Part shown: in pieces, positions 27,701 through 35,843 of the stretch
Layout: every line of letters starts with the position of its first letter
Numbering within the stretch: the stretch's first letter is position 1
Assembly (NCBI RefSeq): GCF_002192415.1
Contig: NZ_CP021780.1
Location: 5,580,001 to 5,644,000, forward strand
Direction: 5' to 3'
Source: Paenibacillus donghaensis
GTDB lineage: Bacteria; Bacillota; Bacilli; Paenibacillales; Paenibacillaceae
Length of the DNA stretch: 64,000 nt
The notes under the pieces: model-generated
What the model saw: only the letters and a program-made list of their open reading frames with translations
Told to the model about the DNA's origin: nothing
The model's database searches: none
Made by a program: the position numbers and the translations under genes

Positions 27701-28107
27701 AATCCCAGCTTCGAGTTGTCCTGTGTCTTCATGTACAAGGCGCTGCCCCGGCTGAAGAGGGTGTTCGCCCCTGCTTCATCATTCATGTTGTCGTCAGGGA
27801 TGATGCCTTCATTGACAAGCAGCGAGTCCAGCCACGGCAGATCGGCGTTATCCTGCTTGAACTTGTCAAAATCAAAGCTCTCGATCGCCTTCATCATATC
27901 TCCGACAGTGGCCTGGCTGAAATCCACCTCTTCCGCTGCAATCCTGTTGCCCTCTTTCCATACCGGTTCCCCGTGATCCTGGCCCACACCTTCATGCACG
28001 AACCCTGTCGTGTAATTCGCCGATGCCGGCACGATCCCGCCATTCACCACTACTGCAGCGCACAGCGCTGCCACACAAGCTTTCTTGGACCATGTATTCC
28101 TGCTCAT
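21718..28107 (-). CDS. 2129-aa SLH-anchored glycoside-hydrolase-like protein
   Basis: Very large exported cell-surface protein, probably acting on a polysaccharide. Layout by residue: signal peptide 1-30; N-terminal beta-rich domain to about 300; a helical barrel resembling MGH1/GH63-like (alpha/alpha)6 enzymes about 340-760 (RWWCNRFNMLEANIPGNDWQ, WIHHDTLGMMNY); discoidin-like module about 905-1060; PKD-like about 1065-1155; FIVAR-like about 1160-1228; second discoidin-like about 1230-1380; Ig-like about 1385-1460; FIVAR-like about 1462-1530 and 1620-1690; Pro/Thr linker about 1695-1740; three SLH domains about 1940-2129. GAGGAGGTAAC precedes the ATG. Last gene of the ABC operon, starting 16 bases after the permease stop. 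Exact enzyme family and substrate are uncertain. Confidence 0.85.
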   Translation of the reverse strand: MSRNTWSKKACVAALCAAVVVNGGIVPASANYTTGFVHEGVGQDHGEPVWKEGNRIAAEEVDFSQATVGDMMKAIESFDFDKFKQDNADLPWLDSLLVNEGIIPDDNMNDEAGANTLFSRGSALYMKTQDNSKLGFAGSVHYADTLNQDVMYTLSLSTGDLTEERSARKNYPSHENQTYRSGDLEINQRKFITNYNSAVTLLEFKNPTDRDVKLTLTVKSPFVSRAEGDELIGDRVAAPLMIGKSGQKVVEAMSYVDVHLSGTGLSAAGNQLVREITVPAGGMLEQKVVMGWLADEIPGSKTQYEEFKSAPGNNEAFTAQVQEYNKWWADNIPYIDVPDENVKKVLYYRWWCNRFNMLEANIPGNDWQFPMNMEGVLGYNNGITVSVPWALQDLKWLRDPSYAYGTWLAQGEYSENKNYKNNPGRPNIWTWDMMQNSSQVGWEAYKIYGGGKEILKKFADFSANDVNGTLAHFKGNDPNLVYYNHGPMTGNDGDTVSMHWNGNGNNARLDGSATTYGNAVATAQMYQQLGDTENAGRMNDTAGKIQHTILQDMWFDGKDFDSDGTADTNGEGSFLHKKVVGNKDVFNPWRDNNMFVFNFGVVPTEQEDGYQAKYLTQLTDYADPNYYPIFPFFTADQNSIMKRVEDFKNGKTDAFGTDQFAWCNFGNYINTVRASLRHYPVDNINSDTYKTLFDWGAWLHTVEPGNTDHLDSNEFFWLENYFFGTPWTPDNPPKPSGEMVRAWIHHDTLGMMNYTVVEDMAGIQPRTDSQIELWPINVDYDYFAVDNVRYHDADLSIVWQDPAKYSATPHYEGIPAGYSLFINGERVMTTNEMSHIIYNTETGKVELPEGDVAGAVGDNSNTEVWYQKDQATPLAGADDSSLAAHEKTVDMFNKAGVDIVHNGENFAAAAGTSVESTYVEPGSALGNLVDGSTIASIAHTSNTTLFGGSPNATDTVTFQFDGSKPVDNVKVYFYNNRLPDGYGTPQTFGVEYLDVDGITWKPVEGQFRYPEYVASNYNNVEFRKVHTAAIRVTVTHASELATGIKEIQIYDNALTVTPAANKAPKVSVDSPVKVEQNTPLTLVPAIHDDGLPGGRLTYHWEQLSGEGEVELDAADQAVLKATFTTMGDYVFRLTVSDGDKDTAVDVPISVFVATAELSELAAKFADRDSGKLIRNQEDFTEASWTGLQAALAVATALLNEGSYTPEEVKSATDQLRAAISSLRYRNAALLAVPSASYTSAWESVYGVNDGYIPYTSYSLGDSKLETQYGNWGGSGDSHWLQYTWSQPVSLSGSSLYFYDDGSGVQVPADYSLDYWDGTAGKFVPVTHLSDKGKVKGEFNAVTFDEVKTDKLRLTLVRQPGSWTGVKEWRALSAKPEGEIADPGSFGEIVSIEQISVNTTIGVVPTLPSKVLATYANGNKAMVEVQWEDISLNKLTIATDFVISGKLAGSDLPASCRIFVKYDKSRLKAMMDTAGDPGVNEDQYTASPEQWEALHAALTAARAVYENGAATEGDINAAYIALRTAFEALQPVEGHHALISGITIPGGVVDQAAKEIIVPETTTLEELNEGLTVAKGVTFAVYEADGLTFAKELRTGYKITASAAGPTAATTYTLTLFTVSPAVNWTRLEEKLEQARALEQKLYTEASWTALQKAVSAAVLLLESRTAEQAEVDAAQQRLEAAISGLKLLPTATPAPTVKPSPTPTLTATATPTPGNLWSGEGTPTSKPSASAAATAVVSQGSIVLQAAATESGGVRAVLRAADFDAAAKGITGGTLTVAVHAAAGAKEVAVELPLQSLLAAKEVRTLRVELGAASVLLNDSFLKAYADGKSSKLEIAVSPVDPASLPMQARALLGDNALSNFRLSVDGTVVPASVLKGKGIKLVLPYTLKSGENPHKVVAYHLEASRELEAVKSSKYNAAAGTLEFNLNHGGSYAAVYVNVSFRDTAAYAWATDSIEALAARGAIQGVAPDSFNPEGNVTRAEFITILMNTFEQAEPADASTFKDVQHGAWYAGPVASAQKLGIVKGKPDGNFGVKEEITREEMAVMLHRFALIEVSTDNTESKAAASTGVVSVAFTDQGQVSSYATKAVEYMGNSGVMSGMTDGSFAPEGQATRAQAATVIYRLLGHLQ

Positions 28108-28123
28108 AAGTTACCTCCTCGTA

Positions 28124-29005
28124 TTAGCCCTTGATTCCCGTCAATGCAATGCCTTCTACGAAATACTTGTTGCCAATCAGGAAAAACACCAGACAAGGAG
28201 TCGTAACAACCAGCGCGAGCGCCATCACCTGTTCATAATTCGGAATCCGCATTCCGTTCACAATGTACAGTCCCATAGGCAGCGTATAGTCAGCCTCTGT
28301 CTTCAAATAAATCATGGTATAGAAAAACTCATTCCAGCAGTTGATGAAGCTGAACAAGGCCACCACAATCATAGCGGGGCGGATCAGCGGGAGCATGATA
28401 CGCGAGTAAATACGGAAATAGCCCGCACCGTCAATCTTGGCTGCTTCACTCAGTTCACCGGGAATCGTCATGAAGAACTGGCGGAGCAAAAAAACAAAAT
28501 ATGCATTGCCTCCGGCACAGAAAAAAGCGGGAATAATAAGTGCCGGCTTGCCGGCCAGTCCCATGGAGGTATAGAGCGAATATTGCGGCAGCAGCGTAAC
28601 GGCACTCGGCAGCATCATGGTGCTGATGACCAGCGTAAACCATAGCCCGCGCAGCGGGAACCGCAGCTTGGCGAAGGCATAGCCGGCGAAGCTTGTCGTC
28701 AGCACCGTTCCGATCACATAAGGCACAACAATCGAAACGGAGTTCCAGAGCTGCCGCAGAAACTGGATGCGCTCCAGCCCCAGCCGGAAGTTGTCAAACC
28801 CCGGCGCACCCGGGAAAAAAACCGGTGGACGGGCCAATATTTCCGCGTGGTTTACGAAAGCGCCGCGCAGCAGCCAGTACAGAGGAAAGGCAAACACCAG
28901 CGCAAGCAGGAAGGAGAGTAGAATGAGCAGGACTTTCACCGCCTTGGTCCTGCTTTTGGCGCGCTTCAGGCTTGTATATTTCACAGCTGCAGATGATGCG
29001 TCCAT
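28124..29005 (-). CDS. carbohydrate ABC transporter permease (MalG/LacG type)
   Basis: Inner-membrane permease, 293 residues, six helices. It carries the EAA loop near residues 185-205 (ELSEAAKIDGAGYFRIYSRI) that docks the ATPase, and ends with the typical KYFVEGIALTGIKG of CUT1 systems. It overlaps the partner permease stop by one base. The operon holds no ATP-binding subunit, so a shared MsmX-type ATPase encoded elsewhere is expected (known for CUT1 importers in Firmicutes; inferred here). Confidence 0.93.
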   Translation of the reverse strand: MDASSAAVKYTSLKRAKSRTKAVKVLLILLSFLLALVFAFPLYWLLRGAFVNHAEILARPPVFFPGAPGFDNFRLGLERIQFLRQLWNSVSIVVPYVIGTVLTTSFAGYAFAKLRFPLRGLWFTLVISTMMLPSAVTLLPQYSLYTSMGLAGKPALIIPAFFCAGGNAYFVFLLRQFFMTIPGELSEAAKIDGAGYFRIYSRIMLPLIRPAMIVVALFSFINCWNEFFYTMIYLKTEADYTLPMGLYIVNGMRIPNYEQVMALALVVTTPCLVFFLIGNKYFVEGIALTGIKG

Positions 29006-29982
29006 TATCTCACCCTCTTTCTTGTGCCCATGGAATCGTCCTTCTTCAGCGCACCCTGAAAATAGAACAGAATACCGGTAATGGCCATTGTAATAAGGAA
29101 AACGATCCAGGCCTCGGCCGACGCCAGCCCGCGCATCCCCACCTGCACAAAGGAATGGTCATAGATCATCACGTTGATGAAATAGGTCATCCGGTCGGGG
29201 GCACCGTTTCTGGACAGCACCACACTCTGGGTATAAATCTGAATGGAGGTCATCATGCACATAATCAATTGAAAAAAGAGCACCGGCTTGATCGTCGGGT
29301 AGGTGACCTTGCGGAACTTGTGCCAGGCATTACCCCCATCCATTTCAATCGCCTCCAGCAGCTCACCGGGAACATCCTGCAAGGTGGCAATAAACACTAC
29401 GATAGTTCCTCCGCAGGTCCACAAGCTCATGATGAATAGCGTTTCAAAAATGTGTACGGGATCGGTCAAAAAATCGATTGGCGGGATGTTCAGCTGCAGC
29501 AGGAGCCAGTTGACAAGCCCGCCTTTGGCCTGATTCTGCAGCAGCATCTGCCACACAATCGTAGTTGCCAGCATCGGAATGACCGAAGGCAGAAAGAATA
29601 CGGCGCGCAGCATATTCCGGCCGAGAAACTTGCGGTTCAGCAAGAGTGCGACCAGAAGACAGAAGCCAATGACCAGCGCAACGTTAATAAAAGCGTAAAC
29701 CAGCGTAACCGTCATTGACTTCTTGAACTCGGAGCCGGGATTGCTGAAGATGTAACGGAAATTGTCCAGTCCGATCCACTCCATAACCTGGCCGCCGCTC
29801 ATCACCGTAATCTTGTGGAAGCTGTAGAACAAGCTGGCCAGCATCGGATACAAGGTTAGCACCAGGAAGCCGATAATCGCCGGTGCTGCGAATAAATATC
29901 CGGCCACCGCCTCTTTGGTGGCGCCTTTGGCATGCTTTTTGATAGATAAGGGTACTGTACCGGTCTTGCTCTCTGGATTCAT
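29005..29982 (-). CDS. carbohydrate ABC transporter permease (MalF/LacF type)
   Basis: Partner permease of 325 residues with six helices (AAPAIIGFLVLTLYPMLASL at the N-terminus). Its EAA loop is ELLEAIEMDGGNAWHKFRKV near 227-246, followed by TYPTIKPVLFFQLI. It lies between the binding-protein gene (33 bp gap) and the second permease gene (one-base overlap). Together they form the channel of a CUT1 oligosaccharide importer. Confidence 0.93.
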   Translation of the reverse strand: MNPESKTGTVPLSIKKHAKGATKEAVAGYLFAAPAIIGFLVLTLYPMLASLFYSFHKITVMSGGQVMEWIGLDNFRYIFSNPGSEFKKSMTVTLVYAFINVALVIGFCLLVALLLNRKFLGRNMLRAVFFLPSVIPMLATTIVWQMLLQNQAKGGLVNWLLLQLNIPPIDFLTDPVHIFETLFIMSLWTCGGTIVVFIATLQDVPGELLEAIEMDGGNAWHKFRKVTYPTIKPVLFFQLIMCMMTSIQIYTQSVVLSRNGAPDRMTYFINVMIYDHSFVQVGMRGLASAEAWIVFLITMAITGILFYFQGALKKDDSMGTRKRVR

Positions 29983-30015
29983 AAGCCTTAACCTCTCTTT
30001 GAAAATAAGCTCTAT

Positions 30016-31425
30016 TTATGAGACTTTTCCGCTCTCCCACAGCTGCTTGATGGTTGGCATAATGGCATCGTAAATCTCTCTGACACTCTTCTCCCCCGAA
30101 AGTGCCTGGTCAATGGATTTCTCGTATTCCGTATTCATCTTGAGATAAGCGGGAACATAATAGGCCGGCCACTGCACAATAGAATCCTTGGTAGTGGAAT
30201 AGCTGAGAATCGTTTCCTTGGCGCTTTCTGGAAGCCCGGCTGTCCATTTGTCAATCAGCGCCGGGTCAGTGTACCAGTCCGCCTGGTTAGGCAGCCATGC
30301 ACCGCTCTTCAGCAGATCTAATGCATTTTCCGGGTTAACCATATAGGCATAGAACTTCTTGGCTTCCTCAATATGCTTGGAGGTATTGTAAACCACCAGC
30401 GGAGCGCCTGCGTTCATCGTAACCGCTCTCTCCATCTTCGGCAGTACACCGACGCCGATATCATCATTGCCCTGGATATTGGCCAAATCCCACGAGCCGC
30501 TGACCGCCATCGCATAACCTCCGCTCAGCGCGTCAATGACCGAACCGGCACCGGTAGTCCATGAATACGTAAAGGGTGAAGCCACCTTGTCCTTGTTGAT
30601 CAGATCAGCCAGCCTCTGAATGCCCTCCACCGATTGGGGAGAATCCCACAGGAACTCCTTGCCGTCCGGGGATACAATGCCGCCGCCGTTCGCACTTGCT
30701 GCCCAGAAGTGATGGAACTCGCGTCCTGCGGTGAATCCAATTCCATAATTCTCAGTCAGAGCGGCATTGAAGCCCTCATCAGCAGCACTCTTGCCCTTGG
30801 TATCGGTGGTTAGCTTCTTGGCATTGTCCACGAAGGTAGCCCAATCCCAGGCATCCTCAACCTTGGATGGCGGATAGGCGATCCCTGCCGCATCAAACTT
30901 TGCCTTGCTGTAATACAACAGCTCAAGCTGGTTGGAGAGGCCCACTCCGATTACCTTTTGCTCTGGAGAGTGAATTGTAATCGCTGCCAATTTCTCCGGA
31001 ATAGACCCGTCAGCAAGCAGGTCGCCAATATCTTCGAGAATGCCCATTTCATTATATTTCTGAATATCACCCTCACCCATATAGCTGATATCCGGGAGTT
31101 CACCCGAGGCTAGGCGGGTCTGGATAAACGTATCGAAGGTCCCGTCCGCCGGCAGCACCTGAGCATTGATCTTGACTCCAGTGTCAGCGGTATATTTCTC
31201 TGCAGCTTCCTCCACGAGTTTCTTCTGTGCGTCATCCCCCCAATACAGCAATTCCAGCGTGATTCCCTCTCCAGACGTCGCTTCCTTGTCATTCCCGGCC
31301 TTTTCTGTGGCTTGGGCGGTATTGCCGCCTATGTTCTTTTCTCCATTGCCGGAACAGCCGGCAAGCGAAGCGAAGACCATTGTCAAAGCCAGTGACAGAA
31401 ACAGAGTACGATTGTGAAACTTCAT
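30016..31425 (-). CDS. extracellular sugar-binding lipoprotein (family 1 SBP)
   Basis: Substrate receptor of the ABC importer, 469 residues. The signal peptide ends in lipobox FASLAGC (Cys23), followed by a Gly/Asn/Thr-rich tether. The mature domain begins ITLELLYWGDDAQKKLVEEA and shows the family features GELPDISYMGEGDI and GGYAMAVSGSWDLANI. Tight spacing to the two permease genes defines an operon. The ligand is probably the product of the SLH-anchored enzyme encoded at the operon end (inference). Confidence 0.93.
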   Translation of the reverse strand: MKFHNRTLFLSLALTMVFASLAGCSGNGEKNIGGNTAQATEKAGNDKEATSGEGITLELLYWGDDAQKKLVEEAAEKYTADTGVKINAQVLPADGTFDTFIQTRLASGELPDISYMGEGDIQKYNEMGILEDIGDLLADGSIPEKLAAITIHSPEQKVIGVGLSNQLELLYYSKAKFDAAGIAYPPSKVEDAWDWATFVDNAKKLTTDTKGKSAADEGFNAALTENYGIGFTAGREFHHFWAASANGGGIVSPDGKEFLWDSPQSVEGIQRLADLINKDKVASPFTYSWTTGAGSVIDALSGGYAMAVSGSWDLANIQGNDDIGVGVLPKMERAVTMNAGAPLVVYNTSKHIEEAKKFYAYMVNPENALDLLKSGAWLPNQADWYTDPALIDKWTAGLPESAKETILSYSTTKDSIVQWPAYYVPAYLKMNTEYEKSIDQALSGEKSVREIYDAIMPTIKQLWESGKVS

Positions 31426-31605
31426 GTTGTTGCCCTCCCTTTTCTTATGATTCTATATAAAATGAAATTAAGAAAATGCCTATATAAAACCAACCCTCTC
31501 AGCTCTTTCTTCTGTTTGATTGGCTATATATCATTTCTTCCTTTCATTCTATAATCAGGTTTGTCCTATTCTTCGGTGCCGCTCGGCCCGCGCCTTACGA
31601 CGCAA

Positions 31606-34017
31606 TTACGTAGCGCTGAATACACCGTCCTGCAGCCTGACCTTGCGCTGCAGTCGGCCTGCGACGGAACGAAATTCCAGCTTGTCTTCAAGCAGCACGT
31701 ATCTGGAGGGATACGCCGCATAACTTGTCACGGTCCAGCCGTCTGCTTCCTCGGCAATATATCCATTCACACAGCGCAGCTTGCCGCTGCTGTCCCTGTA
31801 TAGATAGGCAGTCGTTCCGAAACCCAGAAGGTAGGCTACCAGTTCTTCTCCCATATCCCAATCATCCCCGGATGCATTGGAGAACAAAGAGGTGAACAAC
31901 GGATCACTGTATGACACGAATACCGATTGTCCAAACCGGTTTCTCGACAGTTCAGGCATGTTCAGGTTAGGTGCGGCCACACTGTAGGTAGAAGCGGCTT
32001 CTCCCGCCTCAAGACGGCGGGGCGTAGAGCGCACATTCCAGTCGTAGCAATGGAACACGGCCATTGTGGACCGGTAGGCCGCCTCTAGGTATTCCGGGTT
32101 GCCCAGGTGCTCGTAGGCCACCCGCGCAGAGCCGGATACCAGTCCTCCCCACAGGGAGTGAATCATGAAAGAGAGGGCTTCCCACCAACGGTCCGGATTC
32201 TGCACCCTGTAATCATTACTGAACCCGATATTCGCCAGGATCAGCTGCCCGTAACGCTCGGCTTCATTCAGATGACCCAGATGGCAAAGTGTCTCGCAGG
32301 TTGGGCCAAAGCCGGCGTTATCATAGAAGTGCTCGGTAATCGCTCCCCCGAATTGCTGCACTTCAGTCTCAAGGTTCCTGCCGAAACGCTCCCACAGCTC
32401 CTGCAATTGACCCTGCCATTCCGCGAGTCCTTCCACCGCAAGTGTCTGCAGCAAATCCTGAATATACAGGGTGAAAATTCCGTTCAGCCCCGCCTCGTCT
32501 TTCTCCCGCTGCCTGGGATGGCGGTGCGGATTCAGCCGCAGACACATCACCTCGGCAGCCCATTCCAGATATTGCTGTGGCGGATGCAGCTTCAACAGGG
32601 CTGCATCCATCCTAGATAACAAGTAGAAGACATGAGCTATGTAATCCAGATCATAAATCCGGTAGAACCCGCCATACAAAGTGCGCGGGCGGCTCAGATC
32701 GCCGTCCTCGAACCAATGGGGCTTCATATCCAGCACGGCAGCAATCTCAGATTTCATGACCTGCTCCGGCACAGCAGCCGCCATCGTGTTCTTCATCAGC
32801 AGGAAGGTCAGCTTGCCAAGTGACTCGCCCTGATTGGATAACGGCCGGAAAGCATAGGGACGTTCGGACTCATCCGTTCCACCATAGCTTCTGGTAACCA
32901 GCCATTCCGCACGTTTCTCCAGTATACGGTCAATGGGCTCCAGTACATTCCACACTAAATAATCACTCCGTCCGTCTTCAAGCACCAGTTCAAGCTTGTG
33001 TTCTCCCGGTACACTGCGCTGCAGCGAGAGGGTATAGCTGCCCGTCCCTCCTTTAACCGCAGTGGCCTGAGCCGTAATATCCTCGCGCCGGATCTCCTCC
33101 GTTCCCGTTGGAGCACTGTGCAAATAAATCTCACGAATCGATTGTCCCTCCGTCAGCTCCAACTCAGCTTCAAAAAGACCGCCCTCTGTCAACACAGGGG
33201 TATAACGCCAACGGGGATGACCAAAGGCTGTCCCTTGACGGTAGAACGTATCCTGATCCTGGCAAGGAACAAAGGTATATTCCCAGTTGGAAGTCTGCGC
33301 AGGTTCCAGCTCGAGTGGGCGGTAAGCGTCACCATAAATCCAGTCAGTAGCAGCGGATAAAGGCATGGAGCTTCCGTCTTCCACCAGCGACAAGCGGTGA
33401 TACAGCAGGCCGTCCAAGGAAGGCGACACCTGTTCAAGAAAGCGGTTACTATAACGACAATAGGAGCCTGCGGCAGCTGTGCTGCCCACCGTCTGGTAAA
33501 TTCCCAGATGCGGTGCCTTATTACTGCGGCGGATAGCGGCAAACTTGGTGAAATCTCCGCCCAGATGGGGGAATACTGCACAAGACTCCTGCATATTGCG
33601 CATTACATTCTCATCCCTGAACATGATATAGGCGAGCGAGAACCAAACATGCAGCCCCTTAATACGCACAGACTCCTGTGAACGGTTGGACAGCTTAATG
33701 CTCCATCTGAGACGCTTACCCTCCAGGGTGTACAGGAATGTGAGCAGCACTGGATCAGCGTCGAACTCCACACTAAGACGATGCTCCCCTTCTTGCCTGA
33801 CTCTCGGGTTAAGGTCCAGACTGCGCAGTGTTCTCCCATTCAGTTCCATCGTCCATTCCCCGAACAGTTTATCTTCGTCTCTATATCCAGTCTCGCGCAG
33901 ATAACCGGGATTAATCACCCAGTTCATGGCCACAGGGTCTTCCCGCATCACCAGAGCTTGCATAGTCCCGCGGGCATTAAGCTCAATGCTGTATATTGCA
34001 TTGCTGATAACCGTCAT
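31606..34017 (-). CDS. DUF5695-like protein, possible cytoplasmic glycosidase, 803 aa
   Basis: Large protein without signal peptide. The first 380 residues look beta-rich (WTMELNGRTLRSLDLN, YTLEGKRLRWSIKLSNRS), and residues about 400-720 look like a helical barrel with aromatic-rich loops (WWEALSFMIHSLWGGLV, CYDWNVRSTPRR). I believe this resembles DUF5695, sometimes predicted as glycoside-hydrolase-like, but that is from memory. The ATG at 34017 follows GAGGTG; starts at 34023 or 34026 are possible. A LacI-type palindrome lies 30-47 bp upstream. Probably processes the imported oligosaccharide. Confidence 0.7.
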   Translation of the reverse strand: MTVISNAIYSIELNARGTMQALVMREDPVAMNWVINPGYLRETGYRDEDKLFGEWTMELNGRTLRSLDLNPRVRQEGEHRLSVEFDADPVLLTFLYTLEGKRLRWSIKLSNRSQESVRIKGLHVWFSLAYIMFRDENVMRNMQESCAVFPHLGGDFTKFAAIRRSNKAPHLGIYQTVGSTAAAGSYCRYSNRFLEQVSPSLDGLLYHRLSLVEDGSSMPLSAATDWIYGDAYRPLELEPAQTSNWEYTFVPCQDQDTFYRQGTAFGHPRWRYTPVLTEGGLFEAELELTEGQSIREIYLHSAPTGTEEIRREDITAQATAVKGGTGSYTLSLQRSVPGEHKLELVLEDGRSDYLVWNVLEPIDRILEKRAEWLVTRSYGGTDESERPYAFRPLSNQGESLGKLTFLLMKNTMAAAVPEQVMKSEIAAVLDMKPHWFEDGDLSRPRTLYGGFYRIYDLDYIAHVFYLLSRMDAALLKLHPPQQYLEWAAEVMCLRLNPHRHPRQREKDEAGLNGIFTLYIQDLLQTLAVEGLAEWQGQLQELWERFGRNLETEVQQFGGAITEHFYDNAGFGPTCETLCHLGHLNEAERYGQLILANIGFSNDYRVQNPDRWWEALSFMIHSLWGGLVSGSARVAYEHLGNPEYLEAAYRSTMAVFHCYDWNVRSTPRRLEAGEAASTYSVAAPNLNMPELSRNRFGQSVFVSYSDPLFTSLFSNASGDDWDMGEELVAYLLGFGTTAYLYRDSSGKLRCVNGYIAEEADGWTVTSYAAYPSRYVLLEDKLEFRSVAGRLQRKVRLQDGVFSAT

Positions 34018-34046
34018 CGCCATCACCTCTTTCGCATCCTACCTTT

Positions 34047-34064
34047 AATCTAAACGTTTAGATT
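34047..34064. promoter_or_regulatory. LacI-type operator before the DUF5695-like gene
   Basis: An 18-bp perfect palindrome AATCTAAACGTTTAGATT lies between the regulator stop and the 803-aa gene start. The core TAAACGTTTA is repeated before the regulator gene at 35188-35197. Confidence 0.75.
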
Positions 34065-34070
34065 TATCAG

Positions 34071-34108
34071 AAAAAACAGATGTGAAACCTTAAGTCTTGT
34101 CTCACATC
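34071..34108 (-). terminator. terminator of the lacI-type gene
   Basis: GATGTGA and TCACATC (34079-34085 and 34102-34108) pair on the minus strand, overlapping the stop codon region, and are followed by TGTTTTTTC. Confidence 0.7.
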
Positions 34109-35142
34109 GTTGGTAAAGCAGCAACGGAGTCACGCTCGATTAATCGGCATTCCGGCATAATCAGAGGTTCTGTCTTGTTTCCATTAATCACATTGTATAA
34201 GCTTTCAATGGCCTGATAACCCATATCGTGCAGCGGAAGCTCCATAGTCGTAATCCGCGGGCGTAAATAATCGCTAAACTCCCTGTTGTCGAAGCCCATC
34301 ACCGACAACTGCTCAGGGACCTTAATGCCTCTTTCGTCGGCAGCCTGCAGCACCCCCACCACCATGACATCATTCATGGAAAGGATTGCGGTCGGCGGCT
34401 CGGGCAGCGACAGCAACTCACCGGTCAGACGGAATCCGGACTCTCGCTCCCAGTCCCCCATCTTGATCAGCAGTGGATCAAAGGGTAGCTGAAAGTCAGT
34501 AATCGCCCGGTAATAACCGTTCAGCCGCTGCCTGGACGGAATGGAATCCATCAGCCCGCTGATAATGGCAATTCTGCTGTGGCCCTTGGCGATCAGATGG
34601 GACATCGCCTGATAAGAAGCTTGCTCATCGTTATATTGGATGGATATATCATCCCGTGTATAGCCATAGGTGTATACAATAGGTTTCCCGTCTGCGTCAA
34701 TTAGCCCGGTGAGATCACGTGTATGTACACCGATATAAATGATCCCATCCACCTGCTTGCTGAGCAGCTCGGACACCGCATCGGCAGCATACTTGCGGTA
34801 GGACTCAATATCGGCAAAATTACGGCCGATACGTTTATTCAACCGAAGATTGACCAGCAGAATATGCAGATCATGGCGGTCACCAAAATCATTGATGCCG
34901 TCAATAATTTCCGGCGCATTAAAAACCGTCACATCCTCAGCGATCACTCCAATTGTATTGGTACGGTTAAGCTTCAGACTCTTTGCAATGTCGTTAGGCT
35001 TGTAATTCAGCTCCTTAATGGCTTCAACCACACGATGTCGTGTGTCTGGACGGACATTGCGGGTGCCGTTAAGCACATAGGAGACTGTAGCAATGGAAAC
35101 CTTGGCCTTAGCAGCGATGTCCTTAATACTGGTCTTCCTCAT
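34102..35142 (-). CDS. LacI-family transcriptional regulator
   Basis: DNA-binding repressor of 346 residues. The N-terminal helix-turn-helix reads SIKDIAAKAKVSIATVSYVLNG with the hinge helix YKPNDIAKSLKLNRTNTIGV; the rest is a periplasmic-binding-like sensor domain (VDGIIYIGVHTRDL, TAILSMNDVMVVGVLQAADE, MGFDNREFSDYLRP). The same TAAACGTTTA core lies before this gene and before the 803-aa gene, pointing to autoregulation and control of the glycan locus. The inducer is presumably the imported sugar. Confidence 0.95.
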   Translation of the reverse strand: MRKTSIKDIAAKAKVSIATVSYVLNGTRNVRPDTRHRVVEAIKELNYKPNDIAKSLKLNRTNTIGVIAEDVTVFNAPEIIDGINDFGDRHDLHILLVNLRLNKRIGRNFADIESYRKYAADAVSELLSKQVDGIIYIGVHTRDLTGLIDADGKPIVYTYGYTRDDISIQYNDEQASYQAMSHLIAKGHSRIAIISGLMDSIPSRQRLNGYYRAITDFQLPFDPLLIKMGDWERESGFRLTGELLSLPEPPTAILSMNDVMVVGVLQAADERGIKVPEQLSVMGFDNREFSDYLRPRITTMELPLHDMGYQAIESLYNVINGNKTEPLIMPECRLIERDSVAALPTM

Positions 35143-35183
35143 AATGACTCTCCTATCTCTCTATCCCTGCCGCGCAAACTACC

Positions 35184-35204
35184 TTGTTAAACGTTTAGAT
35201 TAAT
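35184..35204. promoter_or_regulatory. LacI-type operator before the regulator gene
   Basis: The sequence TTGTTAAACGTTTAGATTAA centres on the palindrome TAAACGTTTA (35188-35197), the same core as at 34051-34060. It lies about 46-55 bp before the regulator ATG, consistent with autorepression. Confidence 0.7.
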
Positions 35205-35267
35205 ATCAACATCAAAAATATATCATATCAAATGATCGTAGGCAATAGTAAAAATCGATCCCACCCA

Positions 35268-35765
35268 AACCAAACCTCGATCCCACCCAAACCCTCCCTT
35301 CCAAGGGAGGGCCCCAAAGGGTTGCACCCTCTGGACACCGGCAAGTTTGGCGAACGAGCGTAGCGGTACGGTGATTAGGTCACTGGGAGGTGGGATCGCT
35401 TATCCCTGCGGGACCGCTTGAACGCCGCATGGGCTGGCCTGCGATCCCTGACGGGATGCAGGCCTGTGGCTGAGGTCAAAGGCGGGCTGTTCCTTCGGAA
35501 TGCGCAAGACCTTAAGGTCAAGACGGGCTGTTCCTTCGGAATGCGCAAAACCTTAAGGTCAAAAGCGGGCTGTTCCTTCGGAATGCGCAAGACCTTAAGG
35601 TCAAAAGCGGGCTGTTCCTTCGGAATGCGCAAAACCTTAAGGTCAAAAGCGGGCTGTTCCTTCAGAATGCGCAAAACCTTAAGGTCAAAGGCGGGCTGTT
35701 CCTTCGGAATGCGCAAGACCTTAAGGTCAAGAGCGGGCTGTTCCTTCGGAATGCGCGAGAGCCTG
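35268..35765. repeat. dispersed element with 42-bp array, copy 1
   Basis: Head of about 210 bp (35268-35480) with hairpin CCTCCCTTCC/GGGAGGG, inverted ends CGATCCCACC (35278-35287) and GGTGGGATCG (35391-35400), and ATCCCTGACGGGAT. Tail of seven 42-bp units starting CGGGCTGTTCCTTCGG (35483, 35524, 35566, 35608, 35650, 35692, 35734; the first step is 41). Copy 2 lies at 61739-62462 in the same orientation. Frames stay open on both strands because the unit lacks stops; it is not read as coding. Confidence 0.9.
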
Positions 35766-35843
35766 GCTTTATTTATTCCTTACCCGCAACAAAAGTAAAA
35801 CATTATCTTACTGCTTAGATCCAGTGTAGTTGAGTAGAGGATC

